DNA from: Deferribacteraceae bacterium
GTDB taxonomy: Bacteria > Chrysiogenota > Deferribacteres > Deferribacterales > JAISNW01
Length of the DNA stretch: 13,183 bases
Direction: 5' to 3'
NCBI GenBank assembly: GCA_031285415.1
Contig: JAITWF010000101.1
Location: 1 to 13,183, forward strand
Below the pieces are notes generated by a model, which had not been told where the DNA came from, did not search any database, and worked only from the letters and a program-made list of their open reading frames with translations. The position numbers and the translations under genes were made by a program. Positions 7,403 to 12,957 of the stretch are shown one piece after another. How positions within the stretch are numbered: position 1 is the stretch's first letter; the number at the start of each line of letters is the position of its first letter.

Positions 7403-7519
7403 ATCACCTCGGCGCAGGAGTTTAAAGAGATCTATGCTAGTATCAAGAAGGGTGCAACGGTGTCTATAAGAGTTGTAGTGCCTAACGGTGCAAAGTTTAT
7501 AGCGTTTACGAAGGAGTAG
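7403..7519 (+). pseudogene. In-frame remainder of HtrA PDZ2 after TAG
   Basis: After the TAG at 7400-7402 the same frame runs 38 sense codons (ITSAQEFKEIYASIKK...) to a second TAG at 7517-7519. The residues fit the last helix and two strands of a PDZ domain, as in typical HtrA 'VNRKpVxSxxDFxxAL...' endings. It has no start codon or ribosome site of its own, so it can be made only by readthrough, or it is a relic of a nonsense mutation (for example CAG to TAG). Confidence 0.75.
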
Positions 7520-7527
7520 AGGCACCA

Positions 7528-7580
7528 AACACCCTCCCCTTGAGGGAGGGTCGAAACATGCAATGTTTCGGGGAGGGGTA
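7528..7580 (+). repeat. Dispersed hairpin repeat, copy 1
   Basis: This copy begins AACACCCTCCCC and ends GGGGAGGGGTA. It contains CCCTCC/GGGAGGG arms around TTGA and a second hairpin, CGAAACAT-GCA-ATGTTTCG (7553-7571). A near-identical copy lies at 8950-9002 and a related one, inverted, at 7599-7657. It starts eight bases after the second HtrA stop codon. Confidence 0.75.
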
Positions 7581-7598
7581 AAATGATATACACACCTT

Positions 7599-7657
7599 TA
7601 ACCCCCCACCGAATTGGACTTTCGTCCTATTCGACTCCCCCTCAAGGGGGGAGTGTT
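7599..7657 (-). repeat. Dispersed hairpin repeat, copy 2 (inverted)
   Basis: Read on the minus strand this copy has the same plan as copies 1 and 3: AACACTCCCCCCTTGAGGG, a central hairpin, then GTGGGGGGTTA. Its central hairpin is CGAATTGGAC-TTTC-GTCCTATTCG on the plus strand (7610-7633), with one T-T mismatch. It is more diverged than the other two. Confidence 0.65.
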
Positions 7658-7660
7658 TTT
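7634..7660 (+). terminator. Rho-independent terminator after the sigma-htrA operon
   Basis: ACTCCCCC (7634-7641) pairs with GGGGGAGT (7647-7654) around a 5-base loop, and GTTTTT follows (7655-7660). It is formed by the outer arm of repeat copy 2, which seems to serve as the operon terminator. Confidence 0.7.
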
Positions 7661-7692
7661 GCATGTATTGGGATAATTACAAATAAAATAGA

Positions 7693-7721
7693 TTGACATA
7701 CACATGATAAGTGTGTATGTT
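7693..7721 (+). promoter_or_regulatory. Strong promoter of the tRNA gene
   Basis: The -35 is a perfect TTGACA (7693-7698), the spacer is 17 bases and the -10 is TATGTT (7716-7721). The mature tRNA starts 22 bases later. ACATACAC (7696-7703) and GTGTATGT (7713-7720) form an 8 bp inverted repeat spanning both hexamers. Confidence 0.75.
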
Positions 7722-7743
7722 ACCTTTCCTTGCTTATAAAGGG

Positions 7744-7817
7744 GGGCCAATAGCTCAGTTGGTTAGAGCCACCGGCTCATAACCGGTAGGTCCTAGGTTC
7801 GAGTCCTAGTTGGCCCA
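7744..7817 (+). tRNA. tRNA with CAT anticodon (Met elongator or Ile2)
   Basis: A complete cloverleaf is visible. The acceptor stem GGGCCAA/TTGGCCC (7744-7750, 7810-7816) is perfect. The D arm is GCTC-AGTTGGTTA-GAGC. The anticodon arm ACCGG-CTCATAA-CCGGT puts CAT at 7778-7780. The T arm is CTAGG-TTCGAGT-CCTAG, and the discriminator base is A7817. CCA is not encoded: the sequence goes straight into TTTTATTTTTT. A CAT anticodon reads AUG, or AUA if the C is lysidinylated by TilS. The CGG-CTCATAA-CCG anticodon arm resembles tRNA-Ile2 as much as elongator tRNA-Met; initiator features are absent. Confidence 0.95.
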
Positions 7818-7842
7818 TTTTATTTTTTCTCTGAAGGGGTAG

Positions 7843-8943
7843 ATGAGCGTTTTCATCGACGACGTAATTAAATTTATTGAAGATGATTTTGCCGATATCA
7901 GACGGCAGTCATCGTGGGATTTCTCTGGCAAACAGCTCTATTTAGGCAACCGAAAGGTTGAAAAACTCTGTTTAGCTTTGGATCCATCGGAGTCTGTCAT
8001 CGCACAGGCAGTAGGCAGAGGGTGTGAGTTACTAATTACTCATCACCCTCTTTTTTTTACCCCTCAAAAAGGCTTGAATATCAGCAAAAATAAAGACCGC
8101 CTCGTAATTAATGCAATCAAAAACGACTTAACAATCCTCTCCTATCACACAAATCTCGATATGGCACCGCTTGGAATAAACGACTACCTACTCAAACTTT
8201 TAAACGCTACTGATTGTGGGCTACTCGCCATCGAGGGGGAGTTTGAATATTCGAAGGTGACAGTATTTACCCCTCCATCGCATACAGACGCCATTATAGA
8301 CGCTATTAGTGCGGCTGGCGGCGGCACTATGGGAAATTATAAACGTTGCGCCTTTTCGGTGCGTGGTGCTGGCACCTTTACACCATTAGAGGGGGCTAAT
8401 CCGTATATAGGCACAGTTGGTGAGCCAGCCGATGTAGAGGAGGCTCGTATCGAGATGATCGTGCCTGCTGCCTCGACAAAGGGCGTTGTCGCCGCTATTA
8501 AAGACGCCCACCCATACGAACACCCTGCCTTCGATGTCGCCCCTATAAATCTTTTTGATAGCTACGGATTTGGCAACGTCGGCGAACTTGATAGAGAACA
8601 TTCATTAGATTCATTTATAACACTTCTGAAAGATAAACTTGAAATCGAACATATTCGTACTAATATGAATGAGATACCACCATTCACACGCTTTGCCGTA
8701 TCCTCTGGCAGTGGTGGCACGAGGTGGAAGGAGTGCCTGAAACGTAAGGTAGAGGTGCTTGTGACTGGCGACTTAAAACATCACGACGCACTGGATGCAA
8801 AGGCGGCTGGCGTTTGCGTGATCGACGTAGGGCATTTTGCGTCGGAGCATATATATATGAGATTTTTTGCGGAGATTCTGCGCAACCAGTTTGACGTAGA
8901 GGTGATATTGGCGGATGAAATGCCGTCCATCATAGATCTGTGA
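7843..8943 (+). CDS. Nif3-like dinuclear metal centre protein (YqfO/YbgI type)
   Basis: This 366-residue product belongs to the NIF3 family, often annotated as GTP cyclohydrolase I type 2; the true reaction is not settled. Metal ligands expected for the family are visible: H67-H68 in 'LLITHHPLFF', D106 in 'YHTNLDMAP', and H331 with E335 in 'IDVGHFASE'. The middle, about residues 138-232, is the extra PII/CutA-like domain of the long form ('KVTVFTPPSHTDAIIDAI...HPYEHPAFDV'). Length agrees with the long form (about 370 residues). The ATG follows GGGG by three bases, which is close. The gene begins 25 bp after the tRNA and is followed by the zinc-ribbon and RNase H genes in the same direction. 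No separate promoter is apparent. It is cytoplasmic. Confidence 0.92.
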   Translation: MSVFIDDVIKFIEDDFADIRRQSSWDFSGKQLYLGNRKVEKLCLALDPSESVIAQAVGRGCELLITHHPLFFTPQKGLNISKNKDRLVINAIKNDLTILSYHTNLDMAPLGINDYLLKLLNATDCGLLAIEGEFEYSKVTVFTPPSHTDAIIDAISAAGGGTMGNYKRCAFSVRGAGTFTPLEGANPYIGTVGEPADVEEARIEMIVPAASTKGVVAAIKDAHPYEHPAFDVAPINLFDSYGFGNVGELDREHSLDSFITLLKDKLEIEHIRTNMNEIPPFTRFAVSSGSGGTRWKECLKRKVEVLVTGDLKHHDALDAKAAGVCVIDVGHFASEHIYMRFFAEILRNQFDVEVILADEMPSIIDL

Positions 8944-8949
8944 TCCTCT

Positions 8950-9002
8950 AACACCCTCCCCTTGAGGGAGGGTCGAAACACGACGTGTTTCGGGGAGGGG
9001 TT
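8950..9002 (+). repeat. Dispersed hairpin repeat, copy 3 (inside an operon)
   Basis: This copy is nearly identical to 7528-7580, but its central hairpin reads CGAAACAC-GAC-GTGTTTCG (8974-8992). The base pair that differs is changed on both arms. The outer CCCTCCCC (8953-8960) can also pair with GGGGAGGG (8992-8999), enclosing the central hairpin. It fills most of the 94 bp between the nif3-like and zinc-ribbon genes and would be transcribed with them. Confidence 0.75.
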
Positions 9003-9037
9003 GTGTGTATTTAAATTTAGGAGGCAACTGAAAATAT

Positions 9038-9763
9038 ATGGTAAGAGAAACGATTGATCAATTCAACACCTTGCAGAGATTCGACACACGTATACACGAG
9101 ATCGAGACGCTGCTTGCAAAGATCCCAGAGATGCTCAAAGAGAGCCACTCCCAATTTGAAACATTACTAAAAGAGAAAAATAGCGCAGAGGCTGAATTTG
9201 ATAGAAGCAAAACTGAACTATTGCAACTAGAGAGTGTCGCAGCTGAACAGAAAAACCTGCTGGCGTCTGCCCAAAAGAAGCTGACGTCCGTTCATAATAA
9301 TAAAGAGTACGAAGCCGCACTGAAAGAGCTTGATAGCCTTAAAAAAAGTATTGCAGAGGGGGAGGCAAAGATAAAGATCCTCTCTACAAATATGGCTGAA
9401 ACCGAAGAGACTATCAAAAGTAAAACCACCGAAAGTGCCGAGAAAGAGAGCGATTACCTAGCAGAGAAGGAGCAGAAAGAGTCTGAAAACTCCTCTCTAT
9501 TCGAAGAGCTTGCAAAGCTAAAGGCTAAGCGTGATGAGTTCGCCGCAACCGTCAAGAAATCCTCACTAGCAAAGTATGAGCGCATTCGCATAGCTCGCAA
9601 GAACCTCGCAATAGTTGCCGTCAAAGATGAGGCTTGCATGGGTTGCAATATGAAGCTGCCACCTCAACTTGCCGTCGAGGTAAAGAGGGAAAAGGATCTA
9701 TATACATGCCCATACTGCCAGCGTTATCTATACAATGAGAAAGAAGCGGAAGTTGTAGCATAG
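9038..9763 (+). CDS. Coiled-coil protein with C-terminal C4 zinc ribbon
   Basis: This 241-residue product has a long charged coiled coil (about residues 5-180, rich in Glu, Lys and Ala) and a C-terminal zinc ribbon with C200-MG-C203 and C224-PY-C227. This is the C4-type zinc-ribbon family (DUF164/zf-RING_7), often encoded next to nif3-like genes; its biochemical role is not established, though nucleic-acid or nucleotide handling is commonly suggested. AGGAGG (9019-9024) is 13 bases from the ATG at 9038, longer than usual, but an in-frame TGA at 9029-9031 excludes an earlier start. The stop TAG overlaps the GTG of the RNase H gene by one base, so the two are probably coupled. No membrane segment or signal peptide. 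Confidence 0.9.
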   Translation: MVRETIDQFNTLQRFDTRIHEIETLLAKIPEMLKESHSQFETLLKEKNSAEAEFDRSKTELLQLESVAAEQKNLLASAQKKLTSVHNNKEYEAALKELDSLKKSIAEGEAKIKILSTNMAETEETIKSKTTESAEKESDYLAEKEQKESENSSLFEELAKLKAKRDEFAATVKKSSLAKYERIRIARKNLAIVAVKDEACMGCNMKLPPQLAVEVKREKDLYTCPYCQRYLYNEKEAEVVA

Positions 9764-10161
9764 TGAAGTATACAGTATTTAGCGATGGGGCTGCACGTGG
9801 CAACCCCACTGGCCCTGCTGGAGCAGGATACGCAGTGTTCAACGAAGATGGTGAGATGGTACACTCCCACGCCATGCCTTTAGGGCGCACATCAAACAAC
9901 GTTGCCGAGTATACGGCACTTTTAGAGGCGGCGAAATATGTGCGCACGCTAGACCCCGAATATGTAGAGTTTAAGCTCGATTCAGAGCTTGTCGTAAAGC
10001 AGATCGCTGGCGTTTACAAGGTCAAGGCGGAACACCTTATTCCGCTGTACCAAGAGCTTAAAGCTGTATTGAAGGGGATAAAGTGCAAATGCATGCATAT
10101 CCCACGAGAGCAGAATAAAGTTGCAGATAAACTTGCCAATGAGGGCGCAGATCTGGTGTAA
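9763..10161 (+). CDS. rnhA: Ribonuclease HI family protein (GTG start)
   Basis: This 132-residue enzyme cuts the RNA strand of RNA-DNA hybrids. The four catalytic carboxylates are present: D8 in 'FSDGAARGNPTGPAG', E49 in 'NNVAEYTALLEA', D73 in 'KLDSELVVKQ' and D122 in 'NKVADKLANEG'. The basic handle of E. coli RNase HI is missing, as in the shorter RNase HI type found in many bacteria and archaea. The GTG start shares its G with the TAG stop of the zinc-ribbon gene, so translation probably depends on coupling; no strong ribosome site is seen. It ends four bases before the convergent HigA stop. As it is the last gene of the tRNA-nif3 unit, it probably serves housekeeping removal of R-loops or primers. 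Confidence 0.92.
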   Translation: MKYTVFSDGAARGNPTGPAGAGYAVFNEDGEMVHSHAMPLGRTSNNVAEYTALLEAAKYVRTLDPEYVEFKLDSELVVKQIAGVYKVKAEHLIPLYQELKAVLKGIKCKCMHIPREQNKVADKLANEGADLV

Positions 10162-10179
10162 GGGGCTATTTGCCCCTTT
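10160..10179. terminator. Short hairpin between convergent rnhA and higA ends
   Basis: AAGGGGC (10160-10166) and GCCCCTT (10172-10178) pair over 7 bp around TATTT, then TTC follows on the plus strand. It overlaps both gene ends and may stop transcription from either side, but the T-run is poor. Confidence 0.4.
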
Positions 10180-10477
10180 CTGTCTGTTCGTCAGGCACGA
10201 TAGCAAGTGTATAGCCTAGTGGCTTTAATACTTTAAAAAGAGTATCTATCTGTGGAGTAGTGTGCATACGTTCGAGACGAGCGATTGCTGGCTGTTTTAG
10301 CCCTGACATCTCTGCAAGCTGCTTTTGCGAGATCCCCTTCTGCTCTCTTGCCTCTATAAGTTTACCAACAAGAGCTATTTTAAGCTCTATCTCATCCTTT
10401 TCAGCTTGTGTTAGGTTAGAGGTCTCCCAAAGGTCGTCAAATGTGGTGAACGTATCACCCTTTATCGTTATACTCAT
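10166..10477 (-). CDS. higA: HigA-type XRE antitoxin
   Basis: This 103-residue product has a Cro/C1-type helix-turn-helix at about residues 38-75 ('LIEAREQKGISQKQLAEMSGLKQPAIARLE'), then 'IDTLFKVLKPLGYTLAIVP', typical of HigA antitoxins paired with Gp49-like toxins. It would bind and inhibit the HigB-like toxin encoded just upstream, and repress the shared promoter. The ATG at 10477 is preferred, since GGTGA lies five bases before it. A GTG at 10486 would add three residues and overlap the toxin stop. The toxin stop (10479-10481) lies one base upstream of this ATG, so the genes are co-transcribed, with the toxin first as usual for HigBA. Confidence 0.88.
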   Translation of the reverse strand: MSITIKGDTFTTFDDLWETSNLTQAEKDEIELKIALVGKLIEAREQKGISQKQLAEMSGLKQPAIARLERMHTTPQIDTLFKVLKPLGYTLAIVPDEQTERGK

Positions 10478-10478
10478 A

Positions 10479-10844
10479 TTATTCACCGTACCTATCTATA
10501 AAATCTTTAAAGTTTCGCTCTGCCTGCTTAATCTCCTGTGGTGGAGTTTTTTGCGTTTTCTTCGTAAAATGATGAAGCAATATGAAAACATTGCCCTTCC
10601 AGTAGGCAAAAAAGATCCTATCTCTGGTAGGTCGAAGCTCCCATAAATTAGTACCTACAATATGCTCTATAGCTGGTTTCCCTGCTGATACACCATATGT
10701 TTTAAGCTGACCGATATACTCCATTATCTTCTTGTAACGAATTCTTGCATCTTTGCTCGTTGCCATCTTACTATTAAGATCTTGAATAAGATCAGCTATC
10801 TCATCCTTACCTTTATCATCTTTGTATGTAATTACAGTATACAA
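10479..10844 (-). CDS. higB: HigB-type toxin (RelE superfamily, Gp49-like; TTG start)
   Basis: This 121-residue product matches the phage Gp49-like HigB family (DUF891). The family's core strand segment is 'LWELRPTRDRIFFAYW', followed by 'FILLHHFTKKTQKTPPQEIKQAERNFKDF'. Related toxins cut mRNA at the ribosome, so growth arrest upon loss of the antitoxin is the expected activity. The only in-frame start that keeps the first strand is TTG at 10844, with GGGAG seven bases upstream. A rare start could hold toxin synthesis low. The gene ends one base before the antitoxin ATG. Base composition is visibly richer in A+T than the neighbouring housekeeping genes, consistent with acquisition. The protein appears intact. 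Confidence 0.88.
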   Translation of the reverse strand: MYTVITYKDDKGKDEIADLIQDLNSKMATSKDARIRYKKIMEYIGQLKTYGVSAGKPAIEHIVGTNLWELRPTRDRIFFAYWKGNVFILLHHFTKKTQKTPPQEIKQAERNFKDFIDRYGE

Positions 10845-10865
10845 TGCACAACTCCCATAAGCAAT

Positions 10866-10893
10866 ATAATAACATATTTGTTATTGTATTCAA
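10866..10893 (-). promoter_or_regulatory. higBA promoter with palindromic operator
   Basis: On the minus strand TTGAAT (10888-10893) and TATTAT (10866-10871) are 16 bases apart. The perfect inverted repeat AATAACA-TATT-TGTTATT (10868-10885) fills the spacer, and AATA/TATT extend it outward after one mismatch. It is a good candidate for the HigA autorepression site. Confidence 0.6.
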
Positions 10894-10930
10894 GTATGAA
10901 TTAAGCAACTATATATTTCTAAAAGGTTAT

Positions 10931-11146
10931 TCACTTGGCAAGCTCTTTAAAAACGTTTTCATATTTCGCATTAGCAATACTATTAGCCTCTTCAATGCTA
11001 AGCTTTTTTATAGGGTGAAGTGTCAGAGATCTTCCATCAGTAGTCACTTCAAATTTAGTATCAATATCGGCTCCCAATAGCTCTAAGATCGGTCTCTCTA
11101 TCACAAGTGCCACACTGTTGCCATGCTTCTTTAATGATTTAACCAT
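10931..11146 (-). CDS. AbrB/MazE-like antitoxin, no partner toxin next to it
   Basis: This 71-residue product has the swapped-hairpin AbrB/SpoVT DNA-binding fold: 'MVKSLKKHGNSVALVIERPILELLGADIDTKFEV' then 'DGRSLTLHP'. A short C-terminal tail ('IEEANSIANAKYENVFKELAK') looks like the toxin-binding tail of antitoxins that pair with Doc/Fic or MazF toxins. The ATG at 11146 has AGAGG seven bases upstream; earlier starts in the frame lack a site. The usual place for its toxin, directly downstream, holds only 86 bp and then the HigB toxin gene. It may be an orphan, act together with HigBA, or have lost its toxin. It has its own promoter. Family call is good; the role is open. Confidence 0.8.
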   Translation of the reverse strand: MVKSLKKHGNSVALVIERPILELLGADIDTKFEVTTDGRSLTLHPIKKLSIEEANSIANAKYENVFKELAK

Positions 11147-11165
11147 AGTTATACCTCTGTATATC

Positions 11166-11194
11166 ATTATATGAACAATGTTATAACAATACAA
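11166..11194 (-). promoter_or_regulatory. Promoter of the AbrB-like antitoxin gene
   Basis: On the minus strand TTGTAT (11189-11194) and a perfect TATAAT (11166-11171) are 17 bases apart. The palindrome TGTTATAACA (11179-11188) lies in the spacer, a likely binding site for the AbrB-like protein or HigA. Confidence 0.65.
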
Positions 11195-11234
11195 GAGGTT
11201 ATTTGGGCGATTAGATATTTAACAACTTCATAGT

Positions 11235-11277
11235 TAACCCCCTCTCCCTTGATCCCTCCCCCCAAGGGGGAGGGGAA
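11235..11277. repeat. C/G-rich dispersed repeat, copy A
   Basis: It begins TAACCCCCTCTCCCTTGAT and then forms CCCTCCCCC-CAA-GGGGGAGGG (11254-11274). A close copy is at 12891-12934. It lies in the 230 bp between the antitoxin gene and the porin, which otherwise holds only promoter, terminator and palindrome. Confidence 0.7.
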
Positions 11278-11288
11278 ATATACGCAAT

Positions 11289-11318
11289 AAAAAAACCCCA
11301 CATAGGTTATATATGGGG
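11289..11318 (-). terminator. Rho-independent terminator of the porin gene
   Basis: On the minus strand CCCCATATA and TATGTGGGG form a 9 bp stem with one G-T pair and a TAACC loop (11296-11318), followed by seven Ts (11289-11295). It lies about 60 bp after the porin stop. Confidence 0.9.
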
Positions 11319-11337
11319 TAGTAGTATCATCTAAGCA

Positions 11338-11359
11338 TGAGAGGGGATATCCCCTCTCA
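11338..11359. repeat. 22 bp perfect palindrome downstream of the porin
   Basis: TGAGAGGGGAT followed by ATCCCCTCTCA is a perfect palindrome with no loop, between the porin stop and its terminator. It could form a 3' mRNA-protecting hairpin or bind a dimeric protein. Confidence 0.55.
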
Positions 11360-11376
11360 ACAATAAGCGAGTCGGA

Positions 11377-12552
11377 TTAGATATCCATTCTCAACTGTAC
11401 GCCAGCCTGAATAGCGGTACCATCAGCTGTTGTGCCATTGAAGTTGTCGCCAGAGTCAAGGTAAGCGATCTCAGGTGTAACTGTGAACTGTGGTGTAACT
11501 TTGAAGCCGCAGTTTACATATACGCCCATAGAGTTTTTGTCATCTTGACCTTCAACATCAGAGCTGTTAGCTTGATAGCCAAAACCTGCTTCAACAGTAG
11601 CTTGCTCGTTAACTTTGAAGCCAACTGCCAATGCGCCGCCGAAAGCTGTTCTGTCATCAAAATCATCACCAGCAGCAGCAGGAAGAAGATCATCAGTAGC
11701 ATTACCAGCTACGAATGAGCGGCTGTCTGCATAGCTAGCAACTTTAGCCATACCGTAAGCACCAGCGTTCACGCCATAGAAAGCAGAAGCTGTTAGGTAG
11801 ATAGAGTCTGTAAGTTGTGGTTTAACAACTGCACCAACGTGGTAAGCTGTTAGATCCATATCATCGCCACCATCTGTTAGTGTTGTGTACTGAACTTGTG
11901 CGAAAGATCCAAATATTTTTGCAGGGAAATCAAATGGGAATGTGTAAGCAAGTTCAATTCTAGGAATTAACTCAGAATACTCATAACCTGCAACAGGAGC
12001 AACAGGTGGAGTTGCAGCTGGATCCCCTGCTGAAGCAGCTACGTTAAGTCTGTCAGCGTCGCCTACAGCAGATAGAAGAGCGATCTGGAAGCCACCGTTC
12101 TGATACATGATACCTTCACGACGTGTGGTAACAAGTGTACCGTAGCCAGCTAGGCCATCATCTTCGTTAAATTTACGATTGTAGAAGCTATCTGTAGAAG
12201 CTATAGAAGCCATACGACCGAAAGATAGTGTACCCCAGTCAGCTTTGTAGCCTGCATAGAAAAGACGTGTGTTAACAGCGGTGTCGCCGAAACCTACTTC
12301 ATAGTGAGCAAATACATCGCCCATAGCCCATTTCATACCAGCACGTGAGTTATTCTGGAGACCAAACATAACCTGATTGCGATCCTCTTTGTCTACCGTA
12401 GCAGACTGTTCCATACCAGTAAGGCTCTGATAATACAAGTTGCCACGAACACTAGCGTAAGCATCAATAGTGCCTGCTGCTGTCTCAAACGACATTGCAT
12501 ATGCGCTTGCGCCACATGCAACCATTGCCAACACGATCAAAAGTTTCTTCAT
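11377..12552 (-). CDS. Outer-membrane porin-like beta-barrel
   Basis: This 391-residue product has a signal peptide (MKKLLIVLAMVACGASAYA) and then alternating amphipathic strands typical of general porins: 'GTIDAYASVRGNLYYQS' at the start, 'SRAGMKWAMGDVFAHYEVGFGD', and 'ADWGTLSFGRMAS', which resembles the porin L1-L2 signature. Gly, Ala, Asp and aromatic residues dominate and cysteine is nearly absent. Later strands include 'AFGGALAVGFKVNEQATVEAGFGYQ', and the chain ends '...QAGVQLRMDI' with Ile, not the Phe common at porin C-termini. A low-complexity Pro/Ala stretch ('PAATPPVAPVAG') is probably a surface loop. It would let small solutes cross the outer membrane; substrate unknown. GAGAGG lies seven bases before the ATG. 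It is monocistronic, with a strong terminator downstream and a long leader. Confidence 0.85.
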   Translation of the reverse strand: MKKLLIVLAMVACGASAYAMSFETAAGTIDAYASVRGNLYYQSLTGMEQSATVDKEDRNQVMFGLQNNSRAGMKWAMGDVFAHYEVGFGDTAVNTRLFYAGYKADWGTLSFGRMASIASTDSFYNRKFNEDDGLAGYGTLVTTRREGIMYQNGGFQIALLSAVGDADRLNVAASAGDPAATPPVAPVAGYEYSELIPRIELAYTFPFDFPAKIFGSFAQVQYTTLTDGGDDMDLTAYHVGAVVKPQLTDSIYLTASAFYGVNAGAYGMAKVASYADSRSFVAGNATDDLLPAAAGDDFDDRTAFGGALAVGFKVNEQATVEAGFGYQANSSDVEGQDDKNSMGVYVNCGFKVTPQFTVTPEIAYLDSGDNFNGTTADGTAIQAGVQLRMDI

Positions 12553-12685
12553 ACATACACCTCTCTATAAAAGTTATTTCTTTCAACACAGCCGCACACC
12601 TTTTCAGTGCGCAACTGTATTAATTAAAATCATTCCTTCGCATAAATCCTATACTTACAACATGTAACAGAAACATCTGCAATAT

Positions 12686-12714
12686 ATTATAAAGATGTAA
12701 AAATGTCTATTAAA
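12686..12714 (-). promoter_or_regulatory. Possible porin promoter with a long leader
   Basis: A perfect -10 TATAAT (12686-12691, minus strand) has a weak -35 TTTAAT 17 bases upstream (12709-12714). It implies a leader of about 125 bases. The 12553-12994 gap holds this, a possible GACAGG/CCTGTC stem (12735-12764), one repeat copy and the helicase promoter. No gene was seen in it. Confidence 0.35.
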
Positions 12715-12890
12715 GCTCTGTAGCGTAATCTACGGACAGGATAGTAAAATATTATGCGCCTGTCAAGCTTATTAATCAGAATGCTTACAATCTTTACATT
12801 GACTAATCATGAATTGCGCCAGATAGCACGACGTTACACCACTACAATCAGTACATAACAGTATTTTATTCAGGGGAGATTAAATATAGA

Positions 12891-12934
12891 TAAACCCCTC
12901 TCCCTTGATCCCTCCCCCCCAAGGGGGAGGGGAA
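12891..12934. repeat. C/G-rich dispersed repeat, copy B
   Basis: It reads AACCCCTCTCCCTTGAT, then CCCTCCCCCCCC, AA and GGGGGAGGGG, nearly the same as 11235-11277 in the same orientation. The two copies bracket the porin transcription unit. Confidence 0.7.
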
Positions 12935-12957
12935 GAATAATACAATCAAACTTCATC

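Noticed and set aside
6835..7407. Minus-strand frame of 190 codons opposite htrA
   Set aside because: Composition is that of an antisense shadow (Ser/Pro/Thr-rich), and the htrA frame has clear catalytic motifs.
7528..9002. CRISPR array from repeated GC-rich units
   Set aside because: Copies are few, differently oriented, about 1.4 kb apart and internally palindromic; there are no regular spacers and no cas genes.
8773..9027. Minus-strand frames opposite the nif3 end and repeat copy 3
   Set aside because: They read through the palindromic repeat and antisense to nif3, with no domain or ribosome site.
11514..11702. Minus-strand frame of 62 codons within the porin
   Set aside because: It is an alternate frame of the porin gene with Leu/Met-rich low-complexity product and no start signal.
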